DNA from: Hymenochaete sp. R1
Taxonomy: Eukaryota > Basidiomycota > Agaricomycetes > Hymenochaetales > Hymenochaetaceae
Direction of reading: 5' to 3'
Assembly (NCBI GenBank): GCA_019400425.1
Contig: JAFREE010000305.1
Location: 1 to 13,971, forward strand
Length of the DNA stretch: 13,971 bases
The notes below the pieces were generated by a model, which was not told where the DNA came from, ran no database searches, and saw only the letters and a program-made list of their open reading frames with translations. The position numbers and the translations under genes are program-made. This document shows, in pieces, positions 1 to 8,431 of this stretch (position 1 is its first letter; each line of letters starts with the position of its first letter).

Positions 1-50
1 AATCAGAAGAAGAAACTCGGAACCAGGAACCCCTTCTAGAACCAAGCAAC

Positions 51-1121
51 ATGTCGAATCCAGGCAGCTCCCTACCAAGTGATCCAGACCATCCAATGAC
101 GGATGAACAACGAAACGAAGCACGCTGGGAGGAGAACGAACGAAAACTGAGCCAGATAATGACAGCAATTCAGACCTTAGGTGCAACGGCATCAGCAGGG
201 TCTAATTCTACCTCGGCACCACAAGCCCCTACGTATGACAGTAACCAGGCACGCGATAACATCAAATTCAACAAGCCCCAAATCTTCAATGGTGACCCTC
301 GGCATGCGGCTAACTTTCTATCCGAATGCGACCTCTACCTCAGTGGAGGGAACTACAGCGAGCAGGACAAAGTCATTTTCGCTCTTACCTATATGCAGCA
401 AGGTACAGCGAATGCCTTTAGACTGCACTTTCAGAGCAAGGCCAGCAAGCAGGGTTACAGGACGTATGAGGAGTTTAAGGCGTTGTTCAGGAAGGCGTTC
501 CTCACATCAGATCAGAAGGGCGAAGCGATGGCCAAGATTAATCGTCTACAACAAACGGGTTCAGCTGACGCATACATCAACGACTTCAAGATGTTGGTTG
601 AACAGGCTGCATTGCAAGACGACATGGCCATTGTTCAGTACTTCCTTAAGGGCCTCAACAAGAACTTGACGAAAACAATCTTCAGCACGACAGAGGCCCC
701 TAAAGACATCGAGGGATGGTACGAGCTTGCATCGAAGATGGATAACCGCTGGCGTTACATGACTGCACTCCTGGGACAGAACTCGCGTGGCACGTACACC
801 TCCAAGAACTACCAGCACTACGAGCGAGAACTGCCACCAGGTGAACCCATGGATCTCAGTCAGGTGAAGATTGCGAAGCTCACACCGGCTGAACGTCTCA
901 GGTGCATACGCGAGGGACGATGCTTCTACTGTAGGGAGTTGGGTCATATGACGGACAAGTGCCCTGCAAAGAACAGGAAAGGTGCTACAACGACCACGCG
1001 GGTCGCTGCAATCAAGGAGGAAAAGAAGCCAGAGATGGCTAAACCCCCTGCAGCAAAGGCACCAATTACTATTTCTGCGCGTGTGGCAGCTATTCGTGCG
1101 GCAATGGAGGGGGGCGGATGA
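51..1121 (+). CDS. gag: Gag-like capsid/nucleocapsid protein of Ty3/Gypsy element
   Basis: 356 aa from ATG at 51, the first start after the leader. Gag forms the cytoplasmic virus-like particle and packages element RNA. Residues about 72-235 match the retrotransposon Gag pattern: an FNGDP motif near 79-83, alternating helices, and a W/L-rich segment ending near WRYM. Residues 291-304 are a CCHC zinc knuckle, C-x2-C-x4-H-x4-C (C291, C294, H299, C304), the RNA-binding nucleocapsid motif. The C-terminal tail is Lys/Ala-rich. The frame closes at TGA 1119-1121 just after a run of six G (1109-1114); reading +1 after that run gives an 18-residue acidic tail ending at 1170. Pol is in the same frame as Gag downstream of this TGA. 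Confidence 0.93.
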   Translation: MSNPGSSLPSDPDHPMTDEQRNEARWEENERKLSQIMTAIQTLGATASAGSNSTSAPQAPTYDSNQARDNIKFNKPQIFNGDPRHAANFLSECDLYLSGGNYSEQDKVIFALTYMQQGTANAFRLHFQSKASKQGYRTYEEFKALFRKAFLTSDQKGEAMAKINRLQQTGSADAYINDFKMLVEQAALQDDMAIVQYFLKGLNKNLTKTIFSTTEAPKDIEGWYELASKMDNRWRYMTALLGQNSRGTYTSKNYQHYERELPPGEPMDLSQVKIAKLTPAERLRCIREGRCFYCRELGHMTDKCPAKNRKGATTTTRVAAIKEEKKPEMAKPPAAKAPITISARVAAIRAAMEGGG

Positions 1122-1241
1122 AGACATGGATACTGTACTCGAAGAGCTCGCGCGTCAGGGTTTTGCCTGAGGCGGCCCAGACCAACACTGGATCCGCCCA
1201 TTAATGTTTCGTCTGTAATAACTACATGCTCATCAAATAAA

Positions 1242-4200
1242 ATGCATATACCTGTCACCATTTGCATTCGAAACAGAAATGTTGGCACCCACACGCTCGT
1301 AGACTCAGGAGCGGAAGGATCATTTATCAGCAGAGACTTTGTCAGAAACAACTGGATTCGCACTTTTTCCCTAAAAAGGAGAATTGTGGCCAGAAATGTG
1401 GACGATACGTACAATAAACACGGCATCATCGATCGAGGTGTCACTCTAGACTTGACCATTGGAGATCAACGGTATCAGGAACAATTCATGGTTAGCAACA
1501 CTGGTGATACCCCACTAATCCTGGGGTTACCATGGCTTGCTAAACATAACCCTTCGATCGATTGGAAAACACGAGACATCACGTTACCAGATGTGGAGCT
1601 TAGCAATGAGGAACAGGGCATACATCATTACCTAAAGGAGGTTCACATTGCAAAATCCACAACAAATTCGGCAATGGAATTTGCACGACAACATGCGGCA
1701 CACCAGACAGACAACAGGGATCTGAAGGAAAGGATTCCTGCAGAATTTCACGAATTTCTAGACGTCTTTGACAAGAAGAAGGCGGAACGATTCCCACCGG
1801 CACGGCCATACGATCACGCGATTAACTTCAAACCAGGGTTCATTCCCAGACGTGGAAAGGTTTATCCAATCCCACTTACTCAGCGGAACTCCCTGGACGA
1901 ATTCATTGAAGAAAACCTGAAGAAAGGCTATATCCGACCATCGCAATCTCCACAAGCATCTCCTTTCTTCTTTGTCAAGAAAAAGGATGGCTCGCTACGA
2001 CCCTGTCAGGATTATCGAAACCTTAACACTGGAACTGTCAAAAATGCGTACCCCCTACCTCTTATCTCCGATATCCTGGACAAGTTGCAAGGAATGCAGT
2101 ATTTCACTAAGCTGGATCTGCGTTCTGGATACAACAACATCCGGATTAAGGACGGTGATCAATGGAAAGGGGCATTCATTACTCCGAAAGGGTTATACGA
2201 ACCAACAGTCATGTTCTTTGGTCTTTGCAATTCTCCGGCCACTTTTCAGGCGTTCATGGATGACATCTTCCATGTTGAAATCATTGGCGACATTATCATT
2301 GTCTACATGGACGATATCCTGATCTTTGGCAAAACACGCGAAGAACTCAAACAGCGAACACGACAGGTCCTGCGTGTCTTACAGAAGCACGATCTGTACT
2401 GCAAACCAGAGAAATGCGTCTTTGGGGTTCAAGAACTCGAATACCTTGGACTCATTATCAAATCAGATCAGCTTCTTATGGACCCTGTCAAACTCGAAGG
2501 CGTAGAACAATGGCCGACTCCAACAAAAACCAAGGAGGTGGAACAATTCCTTGGCTTCGCGAACTTCTATCGGAAATTCATCGATCATTACGCGGATATA
2601 GTACATCCTCTAGACAAACTGAAGGGAAAGGCGCCATGGGACTGGACAGACGAGCATCAGACAGCTTTTGACACGTTAAAGCGGAAGTTTCTACAGCAAC
2701 CCGTTCTTCTCATGCCAGATAAGCACGCCAAATTCTATCTTGAAACAGACGCTTCTAGTCGGGCGACAGGAGCTGTCCTTAGACAACGCGACACCAACGG
2801 TGATCTGAAGCCTTGTGGATTTATTTCCAAGGCATTAGGACCCGCTGAACGGAATTACGACATCTATGATAAGGAACTTCTTGCGATCATTCGGGCATTA
2901 GAAGAATGGCGTCATTACCTGCTGGGATCACCTCACGTTGTCCAGGTTTGGTGTGATCACAAGAATCTTACGTACTTCAAGGCACCACAGAAGCTTTTGC
3001 CACGGCAAGCACGTTGGCAGCTTACGTTATCACAATACGAGCTGGAAATCACACACAAACCTGGCAAGACGCTCATTCAGGCTGATGCTCTGTCACGACG
3101 TCCAGACTACATGGAAGGACTTGAAGAAGAAGAACCAACTACGCTATTACCAGGCGAGTTGTTCATTGGCACAACTGAAGTGGAGGTTGAGGATGTGGAG
3201 TTGGTGACGAAGGTTAGGGAGGCAGGGAAGGACGATCCCTTGGTCCAACAAGCCATCGAAGCCATCACTCAGTCAGGCGTTCTACCCCTCAAATCAGCAA
3301 TCTCAGACTGGTGTGCACTAGATGGTCTTGTTTGGTACAAAGACAGGCTCTACGTCCCGGATAACCAAGACCTACGGAGGGAAATCATCATGCGATACCA
3401 CGAATTACCGGTCATGGGACATCCGGGGATATACAAAACCCAGGAAATGGTGCGACGCGACTATTGGTGGCCACGTTTGGGTCAATTTGTGAAGCAGTAC
3501 GTCATGGGATGTGCCCTTTGTCAGCAGATGAAGGTCAACACACACCCTACTGTTCCACCGTTGATGCCTATCCCCGCCGACAAGGATGCACTTCCATTTT
3601 CCACTATCACCATGGATTTTATCACAGATCTCCCTGAATCAAACGGATATACGGCATTGTTTGTTGTGGTCGACCACGATCTCTCGAAAGGAATCATTCT
3701 CATGCCCTGCAACAAAGAAATCGACGCATTTGGAACTGCCAAACTCTATCATGACCACGTTTATCGGCGATTTGGACTTCCAAAGCGAATGATCTCCGAT
3801 CGAGGACCTCAGTTTGCGGCAAAGGTATTCCAGGAACTGTGCACTAAAATGGGTATCAAGTCGTCACTATCAACGGCATATCACCCGCAGACGGATGGAC
3901 AGACTGAACGAGTTAACCAGGAAATCGAGGCATACTTGCGTATCTACTGCGGAAATCATCCAGAGCAATGGACGGATCACCTGCCGGACTTAGAGTTTGC
4001 GCACAATCTCAGAACTCATTCGGCAACAAATCAGTCTCCATTTGCCCTTATCATGGGATACAATCCAGTGGCAGTACCTACGATAACAACAGGCACACGG
4101 TTACCCGCAGTCAAGGAACGTCTGGAGCAGTTGAATAGGATCAGGGATGAGGCGTTGGCATCACACGAATTGGCACGGCAGCGGATGGCGGATCGGATTA

Positions 4201-4649
4201 CACGGAACTTCTCACCATTCAAAGAAGGTCAGAAGGTTTGGCTGGAAGCAAAGAATCTCCGAGTCGGAGGGCCTTATCGGAAGCTGCGATCGAAACGAGA
4301 AGGACCTTTTGTCATCAAGAAGGTCTTGGGACCACTCACGTATGAACTGGAACTCCCACAGCGGTGGCAGATTCATCCGGTATTCCATGCTTCTCTCTTA
4401 TCGCCCTATCGGACGACAGACGTGCATGGACCAGCCTTCTCAGAACCACCTCCTGACATCATTGATGGCGAAGAAGAATGGGAATTGGAAGCTATTGTCA
4501 AACATTCGAAGGACAATCGTGGGAGAGTACGATACGAAGTCAAGTTTGTTGGGTATCCATCCACCCACAATGCAATTTACACCGAATCGGAACTCAGCAA
4601 TGCGAAGGACATGCTTCATACATATAAAAGGAGGCACAGGATTCCTTAA
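1242..4649 (+). CDS. pol: Pol polyprotein: protease, RT, RNase H, integrase, chromodomain
   Basis: 1135 aa from ATG 1242. Domains in order: aspartic protease (LVDSGA, catalytic D21; second motif ILGLPWL near 93-99); reverse transcriptase (LDLRSGY with D292; YMDD at 355-358); RNase H (D503, E545, D572, D615); integrase with H720-x6-H727-x29-C757-x2-C760 zinc finger and catalytic D792, D853, E889 (D-x60-D-x35-E); GPF motif at 1021-1023 in the integrase C-terminal domain; chromodomain about 1078-1130. It copies element RNA into cDNA and inserts it into the chromosome; the chromodomain is expected to steer integration to modified histones. The frame is open back to 1122 without an ATG, so Pol could start upstream by readthrough or frameshifting rather than at 1242. 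No internal stops, and all key residues are intact. Confidence 0.95.
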   Translation: MHIPVTICIRNRNVGTHTLVDSGAEGSFISRDFVRNNWIRTFSLKRRIVARNVDDTYNKHGIIDRGVTLDLTIGDQRYQEQFMVSNTGDTPLILGLPWLAKHNPSIDWKTRDITLPDVELSNEEQGIHHYLKEVHIAKSTTNSAMEFARQHAAHQTDNRDLKERIPAEFHEFLDVFDKKKAERFPPARPYDHAINFKPGFIPRRGKVYPIPLTQRNSLDEFIEENLKKGYIRPSQSPQASPFFFVKKKDGSLRPCQDYRNLNTGTVKNAYPLPLISDILDKLQGMQYFTKLDLRSGYNNIRIKDGDQWKGAFITPKGLYEPTVMFFGLCNSPATFQAFMDDIFHVEIIGDIIIVYMDDILIFGKTREELKQRTRQVLRVLQKHDLYCKPEKCVFGVQELEYLGLIIKSDQLLMDPVKLEGVEQWPTPTKTKEVEQFLGFANFYRKFIDHYADIVHPLDKLKGKAPWDWTDEHQTAFDTLKRKFLQQPVLLMPDKHAKFYLETDASSRATGAVLRQRDTNGDLKPCGFISKALGPAERNYDIYDKELLAIIRALEEWRHYLLGSPHVVQVWCDHKNLTYFKAPQKLLPRQARWQLTLSQYELEITHKPGKTLIQADALSRRPDYMEGLEEEEPTTLLPGELFIGTTEVEVEDVELVTKVREAGKDDPLVQQAIEAITQSGVLPLKSAISDWCALDGLVWYKDRLYVPDNQDLRREIIMRYHELPVMGHPGIYKTQEMVRRDYWWPRLGQFVKQYVMGCALCQQMKVNTHPTVPPLMPIPADKDALPFSTITMDFITDLPESNGYTALFVVVDHDLSKGIILMPCNKEIDAFGTAKLYHDHVYRRFGLPKRMISDRGPQFAAKVFQELCTKMGIKSSLSTAYHPQTDGQTERVNQEIEAYLRIYCGNHPEQWTDHLPDLEFAHNLRTHSATNQSPFALIMGYNPVAVPTITTGTRLPAVKERLEQLNRIRDEALASHELARQRMADRITRNFSPFKEGQKVWLEAKNLRVGGPYRKLRSKREGPFVIKKVLGPLTYELELPQRWQIHPVFHASLLSPYRTTDVHGPAFSEPPPDIIDGEEEWELEAIVKHSKDNRGRVRYEVKFVGYPSTHNAIYTESELSNAKDMLHTYKRRHRIP

Positions 4650-4934
4650 ACATCTCAGCAATGCTCCTCTTCCGCATCGGCTTCGTTACTTTCTCCTTTG
4701 GCCTCATATATCTTTTTGAAGACGACCAATCCATTTTCAAGTTCCATCTCTGCCATCACAACACTGCTTTCGCCACGTTCAAGTTTACCACCGGAATCAC
4801 TCTCGCCCAGCTCTACGACCTCTACCTCGGCATCATCGAATCCATCGCTAAGCACATCATCCTCTTGCATCTCATCTACCACAACTTCCGAAGCCACATC
4901 CAGGCCCAGTCATTTGCCGCCCGACGTCTCCAGG

Positions 4935-5621
4935 ATGCCCAGAGCCAACAGCAGGATCGATCGCGACTACAACACACACGCACTTCGAGTCAGAACCGGG
5001 GCCAGCCCATACCGCCTCCCGGACACCAGCGACAGCGCCAAGGAGCTCGTCGAAATCATGATACAAGACAGCCGCACTCATCCTGAGCACCCTGAAGCGC
5101 CCCTCCAGTACTGGGAACCAACAAACACGGACGTCAATGCGGGTGCGGAACGACTTTCTGCTATCCTCACTACCTGGCCTCGTCTGGACATCATCAACCA
5201 TTTCCACGAACGAAAGCAGAATGCGGCCGATCTGGAGGACGACGAACCCACTGACATCATCCACAGTCAGATCCAGATGTTCTGGAGCGCATACGACACG
5301 TCGGTACGACTGACACAGGAGATTGTTCGCCTCGAAAAGATCAAGCAACGTCTCTCGTCCCAGGCTTACTCTATGGCACGTCTCAGTCAACAAGCGCTCC
5401 TGAATGCGTACATGGAAGGGGGTCTCACAGTGCTACGTCCTTTTGCTCACAATCCGTATGAGCCGCAGCCAGCTGACTTGGCCAGTCGTTTGTCTGATCC
5501 GTGGGCAGTCCAACCTGATCGCACGTCCGAGCCGAGTGGTCCAAGCGAATGCCCCACCAATCCAGGTGAGGGCGATGTGTTCGTTGAGGAACAACTGTCG
5601 GAGGATGGGTTTGAGGTTTGA
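4935..5621 (+). CDS. Extra ORF downstream of pol in the Gypsy element, unknown function
   Basis: 228 aa from the first in-frame ATG (4935); the frame is open upstream to 4698 but has only a TTG there. It sits in the position where env lies in other Metaviridae, but I see no signal peptide, furin-like site or membrane segment, so it does not look like an envelope. The N-terminal part is basic and Arg-rich; residues about 115-160 form a probable amphipathic helix or coiled coil rich in Leu, Gln and Arg; the C-terminal 60 residues are Pro/Ser/Glu-rich and acidic. I do not recognise the family. It could be an accessory protein, a captured host fragment, or a structural ORF in sense or antisense relation to another product. 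The S/T-rich open stretch before 4935 is probably not coding in this frame. Confidence 0.6.
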   Translation: MPRANSRIDRDYNTHALRVRTGASPYRLPDTSDSAKELVEIMIQDSRTHPEHPEAPLQYWEPTNTDVNAGAERLSAILTTWPRLDIINHFHERKQNAADLEDDEPTDIIHSQIQMFWSAYDTSVRLTQEIVRLEKIKQRLSSQAYSMARLSQQALLNAYMEGGLTVLRPFAHNPYEPQPADLASRLSDPWAVQPDRTSEPSGPSECPTNPGEGDVFVEEQLSEDGFEV

Positions 5622-5813
5622 TGGGTGGTACTGTTGGTGGTGGTGACATTTTTCTGTTCTTTTCTTCATGCCCATATGTCTGTTCCTCGTTTATTTTGCT
5701 TGTTTTCTCCTTTTCTCATTCCTTCCGCTCATGTTTCTTTGTTTTTTCTTTCCTTTTCTTTTCTTTACTTGTATTTCTGGATCCATTGGACCAGAACCTT
5801 GAGAGGGGGGTAA
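5622..5813 (+). other. Non-coding pyrimidine-rich stretch between extra ORF and 3' LTR
   Basis: After the stop of the post-pol ORF comes a strongly T/C-rich tract (about 5648-5775) with many TTTTCTT-like blocks, followed by the polypurine tract. I see no coding frame of note. A pyrimidine tract before the PPT is common in LTR elements; a role in RNA processing or reverse transcription is inference. Confidence 0.6.
5801..5810 (+). promoter_or_regulatory. Polypurine tract (plus-strand DNA primer)
   Basis: GAGAGGGGGG lies three bases before the TGTTA start of the LTR. This is the expected position and composition for the RNase H-resistant primer of plus-strand synthesis in LTR retrotransposons. 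Confidence 0.85.
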
Positions 5814-6270
5814 TGTTACGGTTCAACACCGTTCATACGCTTGGTAAGCGTACCCCATTACTTCATTTCTTTCTTTGTCATCATATTCTTTATTATTCTT
5901 TGACCTTCCGTGCACATGATTGCATGTGATCTGTGCACAGCATCAGTCAGCGTCTTACCAAGACGCCTTCCTTATTTGTACGATTCTTCCCTTGTACTAT
6001 TGCACAGCCTTGTAGACGGGTGGCCTATATAAGGACCTCACCTTGTAGACTTTGTACCTTAGATTTGACCTTCTGTCCTCACCGGTCAATACATTCTTGT
6101 CTTCTGTCTCCTGTCTTATAAGACTATCCCTGGGTGGGATATCTTACTCGAACTCTGTCTGTTAGTCACTTAGAGCCGGAGCTCGGGTGCTAACCTCTTG
6201 TAACCTCAGGTCGCTGTCACGTGACCCTGATTTGTCAGACTCCTGATCACGTCTTGATCGGACTCTAACA
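5814..6270 (+). repeat. 3' LTR of the Gypsy element (457 bp)
   Basis: Begins TGTTA directly after the polypurine tract and ends TAACA, giving a 5-bp inverted terminal pair with canonical TG...CA ends. A TATA box (TATATAAG) lies at 6026-6033, with a pyrimidine-rich leader behind it. The base after the LTR resumes a minus-strand coding frame of a separate gene. The predicted target duplication is TCTGC (6271-6275); its partner would be left of the window. The sequence is unrelated to the two solo LTRs further right despite the identical length. Confidence 0.85.
6026..6033 (+). promoter_or_regulatory. TATA box of the Gypsy LTR promoter
   Basis: TATATAAG, about 213 bp into the LTR, at the U3/R border position expected for the Pol II promoter of the element. 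In a 3' LTR it can also drive outward transcription, here to the right and antisense to the broken gene. Confidence 0.6.
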
Positions 6271-6310
6271 TCTGCCGCTCCTCCAGTGTAGCTCCGGCAG
6301 CAGGAGCTGA

Positions 6311-6328
6311 TGCTGCTGCTGCTGCTGC
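6311..6328 (-). repeat. Short CAG/CTG trinucleotide run in exon 6
   Basis: Five to six CTG units on the plus strand (CAG on the coding strand). Depending on frame they read as Ala, Ser or Gln. This makes the true frame of exon 6 hard to pick and is a place where length changes are expected. Confidence 0.7.
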
Positions 6329-6734
6329 CACTTCCTGGCCCGCCGCTGACCCCACACTTGTGGTGGGGGCATCTCCGCCGCAACGCAGCGGCGTCGCGCG
6401 CGTGCCCCTACACACGGCAGAGGGAGAGGGGGGTGCTGGGATGGGTTGGGGTGCTGCCTTACCCCCTTCCCGCTCACCGCCGTCTTTGATGCGAGGGTGG
6501 TCGCCACCTTGGGTGCACTAGGGGCCTTGGCAGCCTTTGCCACCCCCTCCACCTTCTTTCTCGCCGCCTTCTCCGCCGCCCTCCCCTCCTCCTTTGCCTT
6601 CACTTCCTCCCGGTCCGCATCCGTCATGGGGGTGCTGGGGATGTGCACCCCACCCCTCTCCGGGTGGACCGACAGTGCTGGAAGGGGGAGGGGGGGTTAG
6701 AATAAGAAGAGGAAACAAAAAAATCAATACTTAC

Positions 6735-6859
6735 CCCTGGCGGCGTCCTCACCCGATGCCAGGGAACAACCGTCCTTTTTTTGCTTGCACTCCCAGCAAG
6801 CAAAACGCCCCCCCGGGGCCCAGCAGACCTCCGCCCTGGCCGAGGCGCAATGCGCACAC
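6735..6859 (-). other. Exon 4: Zn2Cys6-like cysteine cluster
   Basis: The exon translates, in frame with its neighbours, to a cluster starting CAHC and followed by CWEC: spacing C-x2-C-x7-C-x8-C-x2-C-x6-C. Classical fungal Zn2Cys6 is C-x2-C-x6-C-x5-12-C-x2-C-x6-8-C, so only the first long gap is off by one residue. Lysines follow the fifth cysteine. In Zn2Cys6 regulators this motif binds two zinc ions and DNA; here that is inference. Both splice borders keep the frame. Confidence 0.55.
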
Positions 6860-7172
6860 CTGGAAACAAAAAAAAAAGTAAAAAGAACAAAAAAAAGAGA
6901 CCTCCCCACTCACCTTAAGCTCCCCCGGAGCTTCCAATGAAGGGGGCCCCCCTTCTTCTCCACCAGAGAGGTGGGGGGCAACACCATCACCTCCACCTCC
7001 CGCCCCTTCTGCACCAGGGGGTGCACTCCCGCCACCTCTGCCCTACCCACCACCGCCCGCCACGCCCGTGCCCACGCCGCCTTGCCCGCCCCCACCTCCG
7101 CCACCCCACGCCCATGTCTTTGTCTTCATCTTCGTCCACTGGGGGGGCAGGGGGGACTGTGTGACGTCCGAG

Positions 7173-7235
7173 CTGCTGTTGTTGTTGTTGCTGCTGTTGC
7201 TGCTGTTGTTGTTGCTGGTACTGGTGCTGCTGCTG
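7173..7235 (-). repeat. CAG/CAA microsatellite coding a polyGln tract
   Basis: 63 bp (21 codons) on the minus strand: three Gln, His, Gln, Tyr, then fifteen Gln, mixing CAG and CAA. It lies in exon 3 of the broken gene. Such tracts are typical of fungal regulatory proteins and are prone to slippage; a frame error follows it before the end of the exon. Confidence 0.85.
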
Positions 7236-7316
7236 GACCTCCGCCCCCAATCCCCCGCACCTCCATCCGCCCACGCACGCGTGCACTCGCATCCTCCCAC
7301 TCCTCTGGCTCCGCCA

Positions 7317-7321
7317 CCCAT
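7317..7321. repeat. Target site duplication (left copy) CCCAT
   Basis: CCCAT next to the TGTCA end of the minus-orientation solo LTR; matches 7779-7783 exactly. Removing one copy joins the broken exon in frame. Confidence 0.9.
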
Positions 7322-7778
7322 TGTCAGGCGACCGACTAGCAAGAGACAATCCCGTTCAAGGTGATTAGCCTCCAGGTCACGCAACAAAGGTAGAGTTATA
7401 GGGGAGAGAGAGGAATGGCTCAGATCACTAGCCATGGTATTAGACCAGGTCAGAACTGGGGAGCTAAGTACAGGAAACTACTCTACTTATATACCCAGCA
7501 AAGGCTGCGCACGGACCATGTGGCTGTACGTGTGCTGACTGAGCCGCCTACTAGAAAAGGAAGATAATAGAAAGTCATGGAAGGGCATAGAACAAAAGAA
7601 AGATCCGATGGGTCGGATGATGTCATAGTGTGGAGCGTGCATGATTAGTAATGATGGGAAAGGTAAACATAGAAAAGGAGGAAAACATGTGATAAAGGAG
7701 TGTGATGACAAAGATGGATGTCGGAACGAGAGTGTGAGAAAAGGAAAGAAATGAAAGAAAATAAGTCGAGGCATGACA
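7322..7778 (-). mobile_element. Solo LTR, 457 bp, minus orientation, with CCCAT target duplication
   Basis: In minus orientation it runs TGTCATGCC...CGCCTGACA. It is flanked by the perfect direct repeat CCCAT (7317-7321 and 7779-7783, plus-strand). It is the same family as the plus-strand solo LTR at 8437-8893, about 98% identical by eye (around ten differences, several in a T/C-rich patch near the 5' end). A TATA box lies at 7486-7493. It interrupts exon 3 of the minus-strand gene ten bases after the splice acceptor. A single LTR with intact duplication is the usual product of LTR-LTR recombination that removes the element body. Confidence 0.93.
7486..7493 (-). promoter_or_regulatory. TATA box of the minus-oriented solo LTR
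   Basis: Reverse complement of the same TATATAAG. Transcription would run left, in the same direction as exons 3-6 of the broken gene, so it could drive a 5'-truncated transcript. Confidence 0.55.
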
Positions 7779-7783
7779 CCCAT
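7779..7783. repeat. Target site duplication (right copy) CCCAT
   Basis: CCCAT directly after the TGACA end of the solo LTR; partner of 7317-7321. Confidence 0.9.
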
Positions 7784-8431
7784 CATCGCTGGGGGTTGGG
7801 GAGCTGCTTGGCCAGAGGGGCACACTTTGTCCCTGCCAGTTGGCTCACCTCCCCTCCGGATGAGGGCTGGCGCGACAGCACCAAACCCAGTCCTCCCATG
7901 GCAGGGGAGGGCTGGCCACTGGCCCCGGCTGAGGGGAGGCTAGTGCCGGAGGGGAGGGAGCTGTTGGTCGGAGGGGGTTCAGGGATCCAGAGGAAGACAG
8001 GGGCTGGGAGGGGATCACAAACATCACCCCCGCCCAGCCGTCCTGAGGGCTGTGGAGGGCGACATCCTGGAGGAAGGAGGGCAGCACCTGCAGCCTCTGG
8101 AAGAGGCCGACCCGGTGCTTGACCGCAACCCGGTCCCAACGCCACATGACATTCATGGCGCTGAGCCAGACCTCCCTGTTCTCGGACTTGAGCACCCGGA
8201 AGACCAGAGAATGCTAGAATGAGGACCGTCAAATACAAAAAAGTCGAAAGAAAAGCCCGCAGACGCACCTGCCACACCTTCAACGTTCGGAGATGACGGA
8301 GAACCACCTCCACGTCCACAAGATCCGCCTCCACCTCCGTCAATGCACACTCCATCATCTCCATATCTTCAAGTCCACACTGATAAAAAAGAGGCCCATA
8401 CGCACTTGGGGGCTTCTCCGCTCCTGAGAAA

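Larger units (their letters stand above)
1..6270 (+). mobile_element. Ty3/Gypsy chromodomain LTR retrotransposon, 5' end outside window
   Basis: Order gag - protease - RT - RNase H - integrase - chromodomain - extra ORF - polypurine tract - LTR is seen directly. Integrase following RNase H is diagnostic of Ty3/Gypsy (Metaviridae) rather than Copia, and the C-terminal chromodomain places it among chromoviruses. Gag and Pol are long and uninterrupted and all catalytic residues are present, so the copy looks young and possibly competent, apart from the question at the gag/pol junction. The 5' LTR and primer binding site lie left of position 1, so LTR identity and the 5' target duplication cannot be checked here. 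The right end abuts coding sequence of a minus-strand gene, so the element is inserted in that gene. Confidence 0.93.

Noticed and set aside
561..1127. Long antisense frame across gag
   Set aside because: It overlaps a clearly conserved Gag with zinc knuckle; a mirror effect of codon use.
4698..4934. Ser/Thr-rich N-terminal extension of the post-pol ORF
   Set aside because: It begins at TTG, not ATG, is low complexity, and the opposite strand reads better; the first ATG at 4935 was used as start.
5814..6270. Gypsy LTR and solo LTRs as one family because all are 457 bp
   Set aside because: Their ends (TGTTA/TAACA versus TGTCA/TGACA) and internal sequence differ; the equal length is coincidence.
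7173..7235. CRISPR-like or other array
   Set aside because: It is a simple trinucleotide run coding glutamine, without spacers.
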